A DNA stretch of 64,000 nucleotides from Maritimibacter harenae. Its GTDB lineage: Bacteria > Pseudomonadota > Alphaproteobacteria > Rhodobacterales > Rhodobacteraceae. The position numbers and the translations under genes were made by a program. The first letter of the stretch is position 1. Each line of letters opens with the position of its first letter. Shown in pieces: positions 1 to 9,368 of this stretch. The notes beneath the pieces are model-generated. The model was given only the letters and a program-made list of their open reading frames with translations, had not been told where the DNA came from and searched no databases. Location of the stretch: NCBI RefSeq assembly GCF_009882975.1, contig NZ_WTUX01000011.1, forward strand, positions 623,073 through 687,072. Reading direction: 5' to 3'.

Positions 1-1504
<1,504 letters not shown>

Positions 1505-1565
1505 TCACTTGGTCCGACCACAGATAGAGCCGCCTCGCCTGCCCGTCCAGCCACCGGTTGACCCG

Positions 1566-1595
1566 GAAAAGGCCCGGCCGGGGGTGCCGGCCGGG
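1566..1595 (-). terminator. Second hairpin downstream of ctrA
   Basis: A perfect 9-bp inverted repeat (CCCGGCCGG at 1573-1581 and CCGGCCGGG at 1587-1595) is followed in the minus-strand direction by CCTTTTCC. It backs up the stronger hairpin at 1613-1641 and separates ctrA from ligA. Confidence 0.5.
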
Positions 1596-1612
1596 TCGAG
1601 GTGGGAGGGTCG

Positions 1613-1641
1613 AAATGAAAGCGCCGGGGTACACCCGGCGC
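1613..1641 (-). terminator. Intrinsic terminator of ctrA
   Basis: GCGCCGGG (1621-1628) and CCCGGCGC (1634-1641) form an 8-bp GC stem with a 5-base loop. On the minus strand it is followed by the T-rich run TTTCATTT. It starts 12 bases after the ctrA stop codon. Confidence 0.7.
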
Positions 1642-1653
1642 CCGGGGTCACGC

Positions 1654-2367
1654 TCAGGCGCCCAAGGCCACCTTGTCATCCATCTCCGCCGGTTCGGGAT
1701 CGCGCAGCACGTAGCCGCGGCCCCAAACGGTTTCGATGTAGTTCTCGCCATCCGTGGCCTCGGCGAGTTTCTTGCGCAGCTTGCAGATGAACACGTCGAT
1801 GATCTTGAGTTCCGGTTCGTCCATGCCGCCGTAGAGATGGTTGAGAAACATCTCCTTGGTGAGCGTCGTGCCCTTGCGCAGGCTCAGAAGCTCCAGCATC
1901 TGGTATTCCTTGCCCGTCAGGTGCACGGGGCGCCCGTCCACCTCCACCGATTTGGCGTCCAGGTTGACCGCCACGCGCCCTGTCTCGATCACCGACTGGG
2001 AATGCCCCTTCGAGCGGCGGATGATCGCGTGGATGCGCGCCACCAGTTCGTCGCGGTGGAACGGCTTGGTCATGTAATCGTCCGCCCCGAACCCGAAACC
2101 CTTGAGCTTGGCATCCGTGTCATCATTGCCCGACAGGATCAGGATCGGCGTCTCGATGCGCGCCAGGCGCAGCTGGCGCAGGACGTCGTGTCCCGTCATG
2201 TCCGGCAGCGCGAGATCGAGAAGAATCAGGTCGTAGTCGTAGAGCTTGGCCAGGTCGACGCCCTCTTCACCAAGGTCGGTCGAATAGACGTTGAGGTTGG
2301 CGTGACTCAGCATGAGCTCGATCGAGCGCGATGTGGTCGGGTCGTCTTCGACAAGCAGAATTCTCAT
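1654..2367 (-). CDS. ctrA: Cell-cycle response regulator CtrA
   Basis: OmpR-family response regulator of 237 residues. The receiver domain has the acidic pocket VEDD near the N terminus, phospho-acceptor Asp51 in LLDLALPDM and the conserved lysine in MTKPF; the C-terminal winged helix contains [11 protein letters not shown] and the end WGRGYVLRD. In Caulobacter CtrA is the master cell-cycle regulator; in Rhodobacterales it mainly drives motility, gene transfer agent and related genes and is often dispensable. Here the gene is preceded by its own near-consensus CtrA site (2421-2439), which suggests autoregulation, and by sciP on the same strand. The ATG at 2367 matches the usual CtrA N terminus MRILLVEDD. 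Confidence 0.98.
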   Translation of the reverse strand: MRILLVEDDPTTSRSIELMLSHANLNVYSTDLGEEGVDLAKLYDYDLILLDLALPDMTGHDVLRQLRLARIETPILILSGNDDTDAKLKGFGFGADDYMTKPFHRDELVARIHAIIRRSKGHSQSVIETGRVAVNLDAKSVEVDGRPVHLTGKEYQMLELLSLRKGTTLTKEMFLNHLYGGMDEPELKIIDVFICKLRKKLAEATDGENYIETVWGRGYVLRDPEPAEMDDKVALGA

Positions 2368-2420
2368 CGGTCAATCTCCCAAAAAAGGTCCCGTACGGTT
2401 CCGAAATATCTTTGTCTCAA

Positions 2421-2439
2421 ATGGTTAATGTGGCGTTAC
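2421..2439 (-). promoter_or_regulatory. Putative CtrA-binding site upstream of ctrA
   Basis: On the minus strand bases 2428-2421 read TTAACCAT, an exact match to the alphaproteobacterial CtrA half-site. On the plus strand the same stretch reads TTAA-N7-TTAC (2425-2428 and 2436-2439), one base off the full TTAA-N7-TTAA box. It lies 54-72 bases upstream of the ctrA start codon, a normal operator distance. Binding is inferred from the motif alone. Confidence 0.6.
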
Positions 2440-2461
2440 GCCCGCGGACCTTTCTACATTC

Positions 2462-2476
2462 ACAACCTAAGGTTGT
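2462..2476. promoter_or_regulatory. 15-bp perfect palindrome between sciP and ctrA
   Basis: ACAACCTAAGGTTGT has 7-bp arms around one central base. It overlaps the sciP stop codon and lies about 95 bases upstream of ctrA. It has no T-tract, so it looks more like an operator than a terminator. The binding factor is unknown. Confidence 0.4.
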
Positions 2477-2745
2477 CTATACCGTTGCAACGCCGTGGCC
2501 TTGAGCGCGGCCTCGCCGTGCGCCTCAACCGCTTGTTGCCATTGGCAAAACTCCTCCTCCGACAGGGCATACATGTCCAACGCTTCGCCCATCGGCAGAA
2601 GCCCGTACTTGACCGCGCGCACCACCGCGGCCTTGCGTGACGCCACCCAGCGGCGCGTGTCGGCCGGCGGCAGGTCCGCCCGGGTCATGAAGCTGCCGTC
2701 CGGCAAACGCACGGCGCGGGGTCCATCGACTTTCTTCAGGTACAT
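2467..2745 (-). CDS. sciP: DUF1153 protein, CtrA inhibitory protein SciP
   Basis: A 92-residue helix-turn-helix protein of the DUF1153 family. The block TRRWVASRKAAVVRAV followed by a short helix and a conserved ALQRYRQP end is typical. In Caulobacter SciP binds CtrA and blocks transcription from CtrA-dependent promoters in G1. The start is the ATG at 2745 because GAGGA lies about 10 bases upstream and homologs begin MYLKK; an upstream in-frame ATG at 2778 has no ribosome-binding site. The gene ends about 100 bases before ctrA on the same strand, so the regulator and its inhibitor may share a transcript. Confidence 0.85.
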   Translation of the reverse strand: MYLKKVDGPRAVRLPDGSFMTRADLPPADTRRWVASRKAAVVRAVKYGLLPMGEALDMYALSEEEFCQWQQAVEAHGEAALKATALQRYRQP

Positions 2746-2864
2746 GCGGCTCGTCCTCGCACTCTGGCCCGAGCACAATCGCGCGACTGCCTTAAGGATG
2801 GGTGAAACCCGGCCTTGTTGTTACGTCCAATTTTCATATATTCCGCGCTTCCAAGGAGCCTGCC

Positions 2865-4004
2865 ATGAGCCTCGATACCCAAGTGAACTCGCTCGGTTTC
2901 GCGAAACCGGAATCGGAAACCCGCGTGGTGGTCGCCATGTCGGGCGGCGTCGATTCATCGGTCGTCGCCGCGAAGCTCGCGCGCGAAGGCTACGACGTGG
3001 TCGGCGTGACGCTGCAGCTCTACGACCACGGCGCCGCGCTCGCGAAGAAGGGCGCCTGCTGCGCGGGGATCGACATCCACGACGCGCGCCGGGTGGCCGA
3101 GGAGATGGGCTTTCCCCATTACGTCCTCGATTACGAGAACATCTTCCGCGAAGCCGTGATCGACGAATTCGCCGACAGCTACCTGGGCGGCGCCACGCCG
3201 GTGCCCTGCATCCGCTGCAACGAACGGGTGAAGTTCAAGGACCTGCTGGCCACCGCCAAGGACCTGGACGCCGACTGCATGGCCACCGGCCATTACATCC
3301 AGCGCTTCGAGGGCGACGCAGGGCCCGAGCTTCACCGCGCGGCCGACCCGAACCGGGACCAGAGCTATTTCCTGTTCTCGACCACCCCGGAACAGCTGGG
3401 CTTCCTGCGCTTCCCGCTGGGCCACCTGCGCACCAAGGACGAAACCCGCGCGCTCGCCCGCGAATTCGGGCTCGAGGTCGCGGACAAGCCCGACAGCCAG
3501 GACATCTGCTTCGTGCCGGACGGCGACTACGCCAAGGTGATCGAGAAGCTGCGCCCGGGTGCTGCGGAACCGGGCGAGATCGTCCACGCGGACGGCCGGG
3601 TCCTGGGCAGCCACGACGGCGTCATCCACTACACGATCGGCCAGCGCCGCGGCCTCGGCATCGGCGGGTTGGCCGAACCGCTCTACGTCGTGAAGCTCGA
3701 CACCGAGACGCGCCAGGTCGTCGTCGGCCCGAAAGAGATGCTCGCCACCCGGACCATCCCGGTGCGCGAGATCAACTGGCTCGGCGACGAACCCTTCACG
3801 TCCCGCGACGAATGGCACCTGTCGGTGAAAGTCCGATCGACCCGCCCGCCGCGCGAGGCGATCATACGTCCGCTCTCGGACACCGAGGCCGAGGTGGAAC
3901 TCCTGACGCCCGAGGAAGGCGTCTCGCCCGGACAGGCCTGCGTGTTCTACGCGCCCGACAGCAGCCGCATTCACGGCGGCGGCTGGATCTGGCGCGGCCA
4001 CTGA
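2865..4004 (+). CDS. mnmA: tRNA 2-thiouridylase MnmA
   Basis: Puts sulfur on U34 of tRNAs for Lys, Glu and Gln, using ATP and sulfur from the relay started by IscS. The PP-loop SGGVDSS is at residues 26-32. The two catalytic cysteines are seen as PVPCIRC (Cys115) and DSQDICF (Cys215). The length, 379 residues, is normal. The start at 2865 is chosen over an in-frame ATG at 2802 because AAGGAG lies 8 bases upstream and the product then begins just before the PP-loop domain. It is a single gene convergent with fabZ, with a palindromic repeat element between the two. Confidence 0.97.
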   Translation: MSLDTQVNSLGFAKPESETRVVVAMSGGVDSSVVAAKLAREGYDVVGVTLQLYDHGAALAKKGACCAGIDIHDARRVAEEMGFPHYVLDYENIFREAVIDEFADSYLGGATPVPCIRCNERVKFKDLLATAKDLDADCMATGHYIQRFEGDAGPELHRAADPNRDQSYFLFSTTPEQLGFLRFPLGHLRTKDETRALAREFGLEVADKPDSQDICFVPDGDYAKVIEKLRPGAAEPGEIVHADGRVLGSHDGVIHYTIGQRRGLGIGGLAEPLYVVKLDTETRQVVVGPKEMLATRTIPVREINWLGDEPFTSRDEWHLSVKVRSTRPPREAIIRPLSDTEAEVELLTPEEGVSPGQACVFYAPDSSRIHGGGWIWRGH

Positions 4005-4016
4005 CCCCTTCTCCGG

Positions 4017-4054
4017 TCCTCAAATATCCCGGGGGCGTGGGGGCCGGCCCCCAC
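4017..4054. repeat. Dispersed palindromic element, copy A
   Basis: It holds an 18-bp perfect palindrome GTGGGGGCCGGCCCCCAC (4037-4054) next to AAATATCCCGGGGG. The same layout, in reverse orientation, appears at 35594-35639. Elements of this kind recur at gene ends in Rhodobacterales genomes. Here it sits between the convergent mnmA and fabZ and may end transcription from both sides. Confidence 0.55.
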
Positions 4055-4120
4055 GATCGTGCCGGCCCGCGCCAGCGGGACGGCGCAAGACCTGCGCGCG
4101 CGTGGGCGCGCTCCGTCGGC

Positions 4121-4588
4121 TCAGGCTTCGGTGGATTGGCTGAGGTCGATCATCGCCGAGAACTCGGCCGAGCACGCCACTTCGCCGTCCACGGTCGCTT
4201 CGCCCTGGAAGCGCCAGATCTTCGAGCCGCCGCGCAGCGTGGTGATGGCGAGCTTCAGCACGTCGCCCGGCACCACCTTGCGGCGGAACTTCACCTTGTC
4301 GATGCCCATGAAATAGACCAACGGGTTGCGGTCCACGAGATCGAGCGACAGCGACACCATAACCGCCGAGGTCTGCGCCATCGCTTCCACGATGGTCACG
4401 CCCGGCATCACCGGCATCTGCGGGAAATGGCCCTGGAAATGCGGCTCGTTGTAGGTGACGTTCTTCACGCCGACCGCGCTTTCGCCCTTCACGATATCTT
4501 CCACCTTGTCGATCAGGAGGAAGGGATAACGGTGCGGAATGCAGCGCTGGATCATCTGCAGATCGGCGGTGGTCGGCACGTCGGTCAT
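4121..4588 (-). CDS. fabZ: 3-hydroxyacyl-ACP dehydratase FabZ
   Basis: Hot-dog fold dehydratase of 155 residues that removes water from 3-hydroxyacyl-ACP in fatty acid elongation. The catalytic histidine is in [11 protein letters not shown] (His54) and the glutamate in VEAMAQTS (Glu68). The ATG at 4588 is chosen because AAGGA lies 7 bases upstream; an upstream in-frame ATG at 4645 has none. It is the last gene of the bamA-skp-fabZ run. In other Rhodobacterales this position is followed by lpxA, an LpxI-type gene and lpxB; here the convergent mnmA comes next, so lipid A genes must be elsewhere or absent. Confidence 0.97.
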   Translation of the reverse strand: MTDVPTTADLQMIQRCIPHRYPFLLIDKVEDIVKGESAVGVKNVTYNEPHFQGHFPQMPVMPGVTIVEAMAQTSAVMVSLSLDLVDRNPLVYFMGIDKVKFRRKVVPGDVLKLAITTLRGGSKIWRFQGEATVDGEVACSAEFSAMIDLSQSTEA

Positions 4589-4663
4589 GGGTCGGTCCTT
4601 CAGAATTGTCGCACGCCTTTTGCCCTGCCCTGCGTCCAAGGGCAAGGGTGAACGGCCGGTGTC

Positions 4664-5266
4664 TCAGTTGTCGGAGCCGCGCTGCGTGGCCTCCGGGGCC
4701 GGTGCCGCGGGGGCATCGTCGCCCAGGTCGGAGCCGTCACCCAGCACCTCGTCGATGCGCGCGATCGCCTCTTCGGTGACGTCGATCGCATTCACGGAAA
4801 GGAAGACCGAGCGCTTCTCGAGCACCGCGACCGCACCGCGTTCCTGCATCAGGCGGCCGAGGATCGGCACGATCCGGTTGTAGAAGTCGCGCTGCGCGGC
4901 ATCGAGCCGGTCGAGGAAGTCGGATTGCGCGGCATCGCGGTCCTCGCGCAGGTTCACGACCTTCTCGTCGAAGGCATCGGCCGCGGCGCGGAAATCCTCC
5001 GGCGACATCGAGGGGCGGCGTTCGGTGAGCGCCTGTTCCTCGTCCTCCAGCTCCTGCTCGATCTTGCGCGTCTCCTCCGCCAGCGCAGCCGATTCCGCCT
5101 CGAGATCGTCCGACACGCGCTGCCCGAACTGGCTGCGCTCGAACAGGGCCTCGCGGTCCACCGTCAGGATCGGGGACACGAGCTGGCCCAGGTTCTGCGC
5201 CGGGGCCGGCGCGCCGGCGGTGCCGAGCACCGCCAGTGTGGCAAGCAGGATCAGGATGTGGCGCAT
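4664..5266 (-). CDS. skp: OmpH/Skp-family periplasmic chaperone
   Basis: A 200-residue exported protein with a signal peptide (hydrophobic ILLATLAVLGTAG, probable cleavage after APA at about 23). The middle is a long charged coiled coil (about residues 55-135), as in Skp, which forms a trimer that carries unfolded outer-membrane proteins to the BAM complex. The C-terminal tail is rich in Ala, Pro and Asp and is probably disordered. It follows bamA by 34 bases with a hairpin between them, the normal operon order. Confidence 0.9.
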   Translation of the reverse strand: MRHILILLATLAVLGTAGAPAPAQNLGQLVSPILTVDREALFERSQFGQRVSDDLEAESAALAEETRKIEQELEDEEQALTERRPSMSPEDFRAAADAFDEKVVNLREDRDAAQSDFLDRLDAAQRDFYNRIVPILGRLMQERGAVAVLEKRSVFLSVNAIDVTEEAIARIDEVLGDGSDLGDDAPAAPAPEATQRGSDN

Positions 5267-5277
5267 GGGGCTCTCCG

Positions 5278-5299
5278 CCCGGCGCGGCTGCGCGCCGGG
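5278..5299 (-). other. Intercistronic hairpin between bamA and skp
   Basis: CCCGGCGCG (5278-5286) and CGCGCCGGG (5291-5299) form a perfect 9-bp stem with a 4-base loop. No T-tract follows, and the skp ribosome-binding site comes directly after it. It may stabilise mRNA or tune the ratio of skp to bamA. Confidence 0.5.
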
Positions 5300-5300
5300 A

Positions 5301-7646
5301 TCAGAAGGAACTCTGGATCGTGACCTCGAACCGGCTCTCCCGGTCGTAGCCCTGGCTCACCACCGGGATCGAGTAGTTGAACCGCAGCGGGCCCACCGGG
5401 CTTTCCCAGAACAACGATGCACCGACGACCGAGCGCAGGTAGAACGAGTCGTCGATCAGCCCGCCCCCGGTGTTGTCGAGCCCCCAGAGCGAGCCCACGT
5501 CGGCGAACACGCCGCCCGAGATACCGTAATCCTCCGGCAGACCGATCGGGAACTGCGCTTCGACGCGGGCCGCGACGAAGTAGTTGCCGCCAAGGCCGTC
5601 GAGGTTCGGGACGGACAGGTCGCGCGGACCCACGCCGTAGTTGGCGAAGCCGCGCAGCTTGTCGGTGCCGAGCGCGAAGCGGTCGGTGATCCGCGTCCCG
5701 TTGCCCGAGATCGAGTAGATCGCGCCGCCTTCGACGGCCCCGCGCAGCGTGACCTGGTCGTTGAAGAGCTTGGTCTGGGCACGCGCCAGCGCGGTCGCCT
5801 TGAGGTACTGGTTATCGGCGCCGAGGCCGCCCACATCGCCCGAGAACTGCAGGAAGTAACGGGTGCGGTCATCCAGCGCGGTGCGCGCCGAATCGAAGGT
5901 GAACGTGAACCCGGCACCCGCGCCGACCTGCCAGCCGCGCGCGGCTTCGGCCTTGAGGATGTTCGAGCTGTTGGCGGCCACGTTGTACATGTTCGCGCCC
6001 TGCACCGTGCCGCGCACGCTGATCCGGCTCGACGGGCTGACCGGGAAGGACAGGTAGGGTTCGACGAAGAGGCCCGTGGTGGCATAGTTCGCCGACGACG
6101 TGGCCGAGGTCGTGCGGTAGTAGGCGCTCACCCCGAGTTCCAGGTCGCGACCGAACAGGCTCGGCTCCGAGAAGGAGAAGGAGTAATTGCGCGCGTTGCG
6201 CCCGCCCGAGAACTCGGCGGACAGGTACTGCCCGCGGCCCAGGAAGTTGCGCTCCGTGAACGACGCGTTGAGGCCGAAGCCGGCCGTCGTCGAGTAGGAC
6301 GCGCCGAAGGACAGCGAGCCGGTCCCTTGCTCTTCCACGTCGACGTCGACGATCACCCGGTCACGGGCCGAGCCTTCGCGCGCTTCGACGGCCACGTCGG
6401 AGAAGTAGCCGAGCGCGCGGATGCGTTCGGCGGCGGCGCGGATCTGGCGCGGGTTGAACGGGTCGCCCTCGACCGTCTGGAACTGCGCACGCACCACGCG
6501 GTCGAGCGTGGTCTGGTTGCCCTCGATGTCGATGCGCTCGACGATCACGCGCGGTCCGCGCACGATGGCGAGCGTCAGGTCGAGCGTGCCGGCGCGATCG
6601 TTGCGCTCGATGCGCGGCTCGACCGTGATGAAGTTGAGGCCCTTCTGCACCGCCAGCCGTTCCATGCGTGCGATCGCACGGTCCACGTCGGCGGGGTTGT
6701 AGACGTTGCCCGAGCGGATGCGGGACTCGCGGTCGAACTCGGCCACGTCGATACCGGCCACTTCGGAGATCGTGTTTATCTCGCCGAAACGGTACTGCTG
6801 GCCCTCGGTGATACGGAAGGTGACCTGGTAGCCGTCGCGCGACTGCGGCACTTCGGCGGCGACCGCCGTGGCCTCGAAGTCGATGTAACCGCGCGAGTTG
6901 TAATAGTCGGTCAGCACCTGCCGGTCGAAGGCGATCCGTTCCGGGTCATAGGTGTCGGAGCGCACGAAGCGGCGCAGGAGCCCGGCCTGCTTGGAGCTCA
7001 GGACCCGGCGCAGGCGGCCATCGGAATAGGCCCGGTTGCCGGTGAAGCTGATGCGCTCGATCTCGGCGTTGTCGCGCTCGGTCACCTCGAACACGAGGTC
7101 CACGCGCCCGCCACCGCGGCGGATGATCTTCGGCGTCACTTCCGCGGCGATGCGCCCCTCGGCGGCATAGGCTTCAGCGATGAGCTGCGCGTCACGCTGG
7201 GCAGTCGCGGGCGAGAACACCTGGTTGGGGCGCGACTGGATCAGCGCGGTCAGGTCTTCGTCGTCCTGGCGCCGGTTGCCCTCGATGTTGATGCGGCTGA
7301 TGATCGACTGCTCCTGCACGCGCACGACCAGCGTGCGGCCCCGCGGCTGAAGCTCGACCGTGTCGAAAAGTCCCGATCCCTGAAGACGTTGGTAGGCGTC
7401 GTTCAACTCCGCCGCGGTCACCGTCTCGTTCTTGCCGAATCCCAGGTAGGCGAGGATCGTGGCGGCTTCGATCTTTTCGGTGCCGACGATCTGGACGGAC
7501 GAGAAGTTGTAGGACTGTGCCTGCGCCGCAGCCGGCGCGATCACGGAAGCCCCTGAAACCCCGATGAAAAGCGCCGTGGCAGCCGGCACAATCAAGGATC
7601 GGCGCAGCCCTTTTGCGCGGGCGGCACGCTGCTCGTCATACGTCAT
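5301..7646 (-). CDS. bamA: Outer membrane protein assembly factor BamA
   Basis: The central subunit of the BAM complex, which folds beta-barrel proteins into the outer membrane. The 781-residue product has a signal segment (to about residue 45, ending AAAQAQS), five POTRA domains (about 48-430; repeated patterns such as ISRINIEGNRR and RISFTGNRAYSDG) and a C-terminal 16-strand barrel. The loop-6 motif LRGF and the terminal Phe after VTIQSS are present, as needed for barrel folding. It lies in the standard rseP-bamA-skp-fabZ order. The ATG at 7646 has only a weak ribosome-binding site, but the N terminus suits a secreted protein. Confidence 0.97.
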   Translation of the reverse strand: MTYDEQRAARAKGLRRSLIVPAATALFIGVSGASVIAPAAAQAQSYNFSSVQIVGTEKIEAATILAYLGFGKNETVTAAELNDAYQRLQGSGLFDTVELQPRGRTLVVRVQEQSIISRINIEGNRRQDDEDLTALIQSRPNQVFSPATAQRDAQLIAEAYAAEGRIAAEVTPKIIRRGGGRVDLVFEVTERDNAEIERISFTGNRAYSDGRLRRVLSSKQAGLLRRFVRSDTYDPERIAFDRQVLTDYYNSRGYIDFEATAVAAEVPQSRDGYQVTFRITEGQQYRFGEINTISEVAGIDVAEFDRESRIRSGNVYNPADVDRAIARMERLAVQKGLNFITVEPRIERNDRAGTLDLTLAIVRGPRVIVERIDIEGNQTTLDRVVRAQFQTVEGDPFNPRQIRAAAERIRALGYFSDVAVEAREGSARDRVIVDVDVEEQGTGSLSFGASYSTTAGFGLNASFTERNFLGRGQYLSAEFSGGRNARNYSFSFSEPSLFGRDLELGVSAYYRTTSATSSANYATTGLFVEPYLSFPVSPSSRISVRGTVQGANMYNVAANSSNILKAEAARGWQVGAGAGFTFTFDSARTALDDRTRYFLQFSGDVGGLGADNQYLKATALARAQTKLFNDQVTLRGAVEGGAIYSISGNGTRITDRFALGTDKLRGFANYGVGPRDLSVPNLDGLGGNYFVAARVEAQFPIGLPEDYGISGGVFADVGSLWGLDNTGGGLIDDSFYLRSVVGASLFWESPVGPLRFNYSIPVVSQGYDRESRFEVTIQSSF

Positions 7647-7801
7647 CTTGTTATCATCCGCTCAGACATCCCAGTCCCTAGTGTGCTAGCCGGTTTGGGT
7701 GGCTCTGTCAAAGCGTCAGAAATGCTAAGGGCCGCACTATGGCGGCCCGGGAACAGGTGTGGTTTTTCGCCGACATCACGGGGTGCGGCGCGCCCCCGCT
7801 C

Positions 7802-7933
7802 TCATTGGAGGATCGCACCGACCAGGGCGCCGCAGCCAAGCGCGGCTGCAATCGTGCCGACATAGAGCAGGCGGTCCCAGTTCAGGTCCATGAGAAGGTG
7901 CAGCCCGCGATAGCGTTGTTGGGTATGTTCCAT
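7802..7933 (-). CDS. Small single-span membrane protein (43 aa)
   Basis: An unrecognised short gene between rseP and bamA on the same strand. It starts MEHTQQRYRGLHLLMDLN and ends in a hydrophobic helix of about 20 residues (LLYVGTIAAALGCGALVGAI). A good ribosome-binding site, TAGAGGA, lies 8 bases before the ATG at 7933, and codon use resembles the neighbours. The N terminus would face the cytoplasm. Its place beside rseP and bamA suggests an envelope-linked role, but no function can be given. An in-frame upstream ATG at 8005 lacks a ribosome-binding site. Confidence 0.6.
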   Translation of the reverse strand: MEHTQQRYRGLHLLMDLNWDRLLYVGTIAAALGCGALVGAILQ

Positions 7934-8030
7934 GGCTCGATCCTCTACCGATACGGCGCCACATTCCCATCGAATTCGGGCATGATAAGCCCCGATTTGG
8001 GGCAAAAAGTGGGCATTCCGCCCGGCGGCG

Positions 8031-9368
8031 TCAGGGGCAGAAGAGGTCGTTCGTCACGCCCAGAACCATGATGGACAGGATCAACGCAAGCCCCACGGTC
8101 AGGAGGATTCGCATCGCCCGGTCCGAAGGCGGCTTGCCGGCCACTGCTTCGTAGGCGTGGAAGACCAGGTGCCCGCCGTCGAGCACGGGAATCGGGAAGA
8201 GGTTCAGAAGACCCACGGCCGTTGACAGCACCGCGATGAACCAGATGAAGCTGTCGACCCCCTGGCTCGCCGCCGCGCCGGAGGTCTCGGCGATCCCGAT
8301 GGGCCCGCGCAGGTTGCACGAGGAAATCGCGCCGGTGATCATGTGCCACAGGCCCGAGATCGAGGACGAGATGATGTAGCCCACCTGCCCCACGCCGGTT
8401 GAGATCGCCTCGCCCACCGTCGGCGACCGGGTTTCCGGATCGAAGATCAGGCCGCCGGAGACGCCGATGAGCCAGCGGGTTTCGAACCCGCCGTCGGGCA
8501 GTGGCAGGTCCACGCGGCGCGGCGTGAGCGTCACGTCCCGGATCTCGCCGTCGCGCGCGACGCCCAGCGTGAGCGTTTCGCCATCGCCGTTCCCGACGAT
8601 CTGGCGCAATTGTTCGAACGTGGCGACGGGATCGCCGTTCACCGTCTCGATCAGGTCGCCCTCCTGGAGCCCCGCGTCCGCGGCCGCCGACTGCGGCGTC
8701 ACGGAACTCACGTAGGGCGGGTACGGGTGGATCGCCTCGAGCGTGACCTCGCGCCCGTCGCGCAGCACCGTGTAGGTGACCGGGCTTTCCTGCGGCAGCG
8801 TTTCGACATAGCCCGCCATGCTGTCGAGCGGCGGGGTCTCCTGCCCGCCGATGGACAGGATCTGGTCGCCCGGCTGAAGCTCCTCGAGCCCCGGCACCGG
8901 GGCAAGGTCCTCGACCGTCAGCGGATCGGTGGCAATCCCGGTATAGAACGCCATCGCGAAGAAGATGATCGCGGAGAGCACGAAGTTGAAGATCGGCCCC
9001 GCCGCCACCGTCGCGGCCCGCGCCCAGAGCGGCGCGCCGTGCATGGTGTGGCGCTTCTCTTCCGGCGACAGCTCTTCCATCGCCTCTTCGTCGACGCCGG
9101 CCGAGGCCGCGTTGGCGTCACCCCGGAATTTCACGAACCCGCCGACGGGCAACGCCGCGATCTGCCATTGCGTGCCGTGGCGGTCGGTCTTCTTGGCCAG
9201 CACGGGCCCGATCCCGATCGAGAACACGTCCGCCTTGATGCCGGAAATCCGGCCGATGATGTAGTGACCGTATTCGTGGATCGCGACGATGATGGTCAGC
9301 GCGACGACGAAGGCGATCAGGGTGAAGGCGACATTTCCGAAGGACGGGATCAGCCCGGTCAGGTCCAC
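8031..9368 (-). CDS. rseP: Site-2 intramembrane protease RseP
   Basis: Zinc metalloprotease (M50B) of 445 residues in the inner membrane; it cuts anti-sigma factors and signal-peptide remnants inside the membrane. HEYGH at residues 31-35 lies in the first helix and the third zinc ligand motif LNLFPIPVLDGGH lies near the C terminus. Between them are two PDZ domains (about 130-290; DLIETVNGDPV is clear). The start is GTG at 9368, with AAGGAG 7 bases upstream. It overlaps the end of dxr by 10 bases, so the two are translated from one mRNA. Confidence 0.96.
   Translation of the reverse strand: MDLTGLIPSFGNVAFTLIAFVVALTIIVAIHEYGHYIIGRISGIKADVFSIGIGPVLAKKTDRHGTQWQIAALPVGGFVKFRGDANAASAGVDEEAMEELSPEEKRHTMHGAPLWARAATVAAGPIFNFVLSAIIFFAMAFYTGIATDPLTVEDLAPVPGLEELQPGDQILSIGGQETPPLDSMAGYVETLPQESPVTYTVLRDGREVTLEAIHPYPPYVSSVTPQSAAADAGLQEGDLIETVNGDPVATFEQLRQIVGNGDGETLTLGVARDGEIRDVTLTPRRVDLPLPDGGFETRWLIGVSGGLIFDPETRSPTVGEAISTGVGQVGYIISSSISGLWHMITGAISSCNLRGPIGIAETSGAAASQGVDSFIWFIAVLSTAVGLLNLFPIPVLDGGHLVFHAYEAVAGKPPSDRAMRILLTVGLALILSIMVLGVTNDLFCP

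Noticed and set aside
2495-4651. A 718-codon open frame on the plus strand across mnmA
   Set aside because: It overlaps mnmA in another frame and runs antisense into fabZ; composition is Arg-rich and no family is seen.
5025-7556. An 843-codon open frame on the plus strand
   Set aside because: It lies antisense to bamA. Long antisense frames are normal in GC-rich DNA, and the translation is rich in Arg, Gly and Ala with no domain.
7739-8071. A 110-codon plus-strand frame
   Set aside because: It is antisense to the 43-residue gene and to the rseP end and has no ribosome-binding site.
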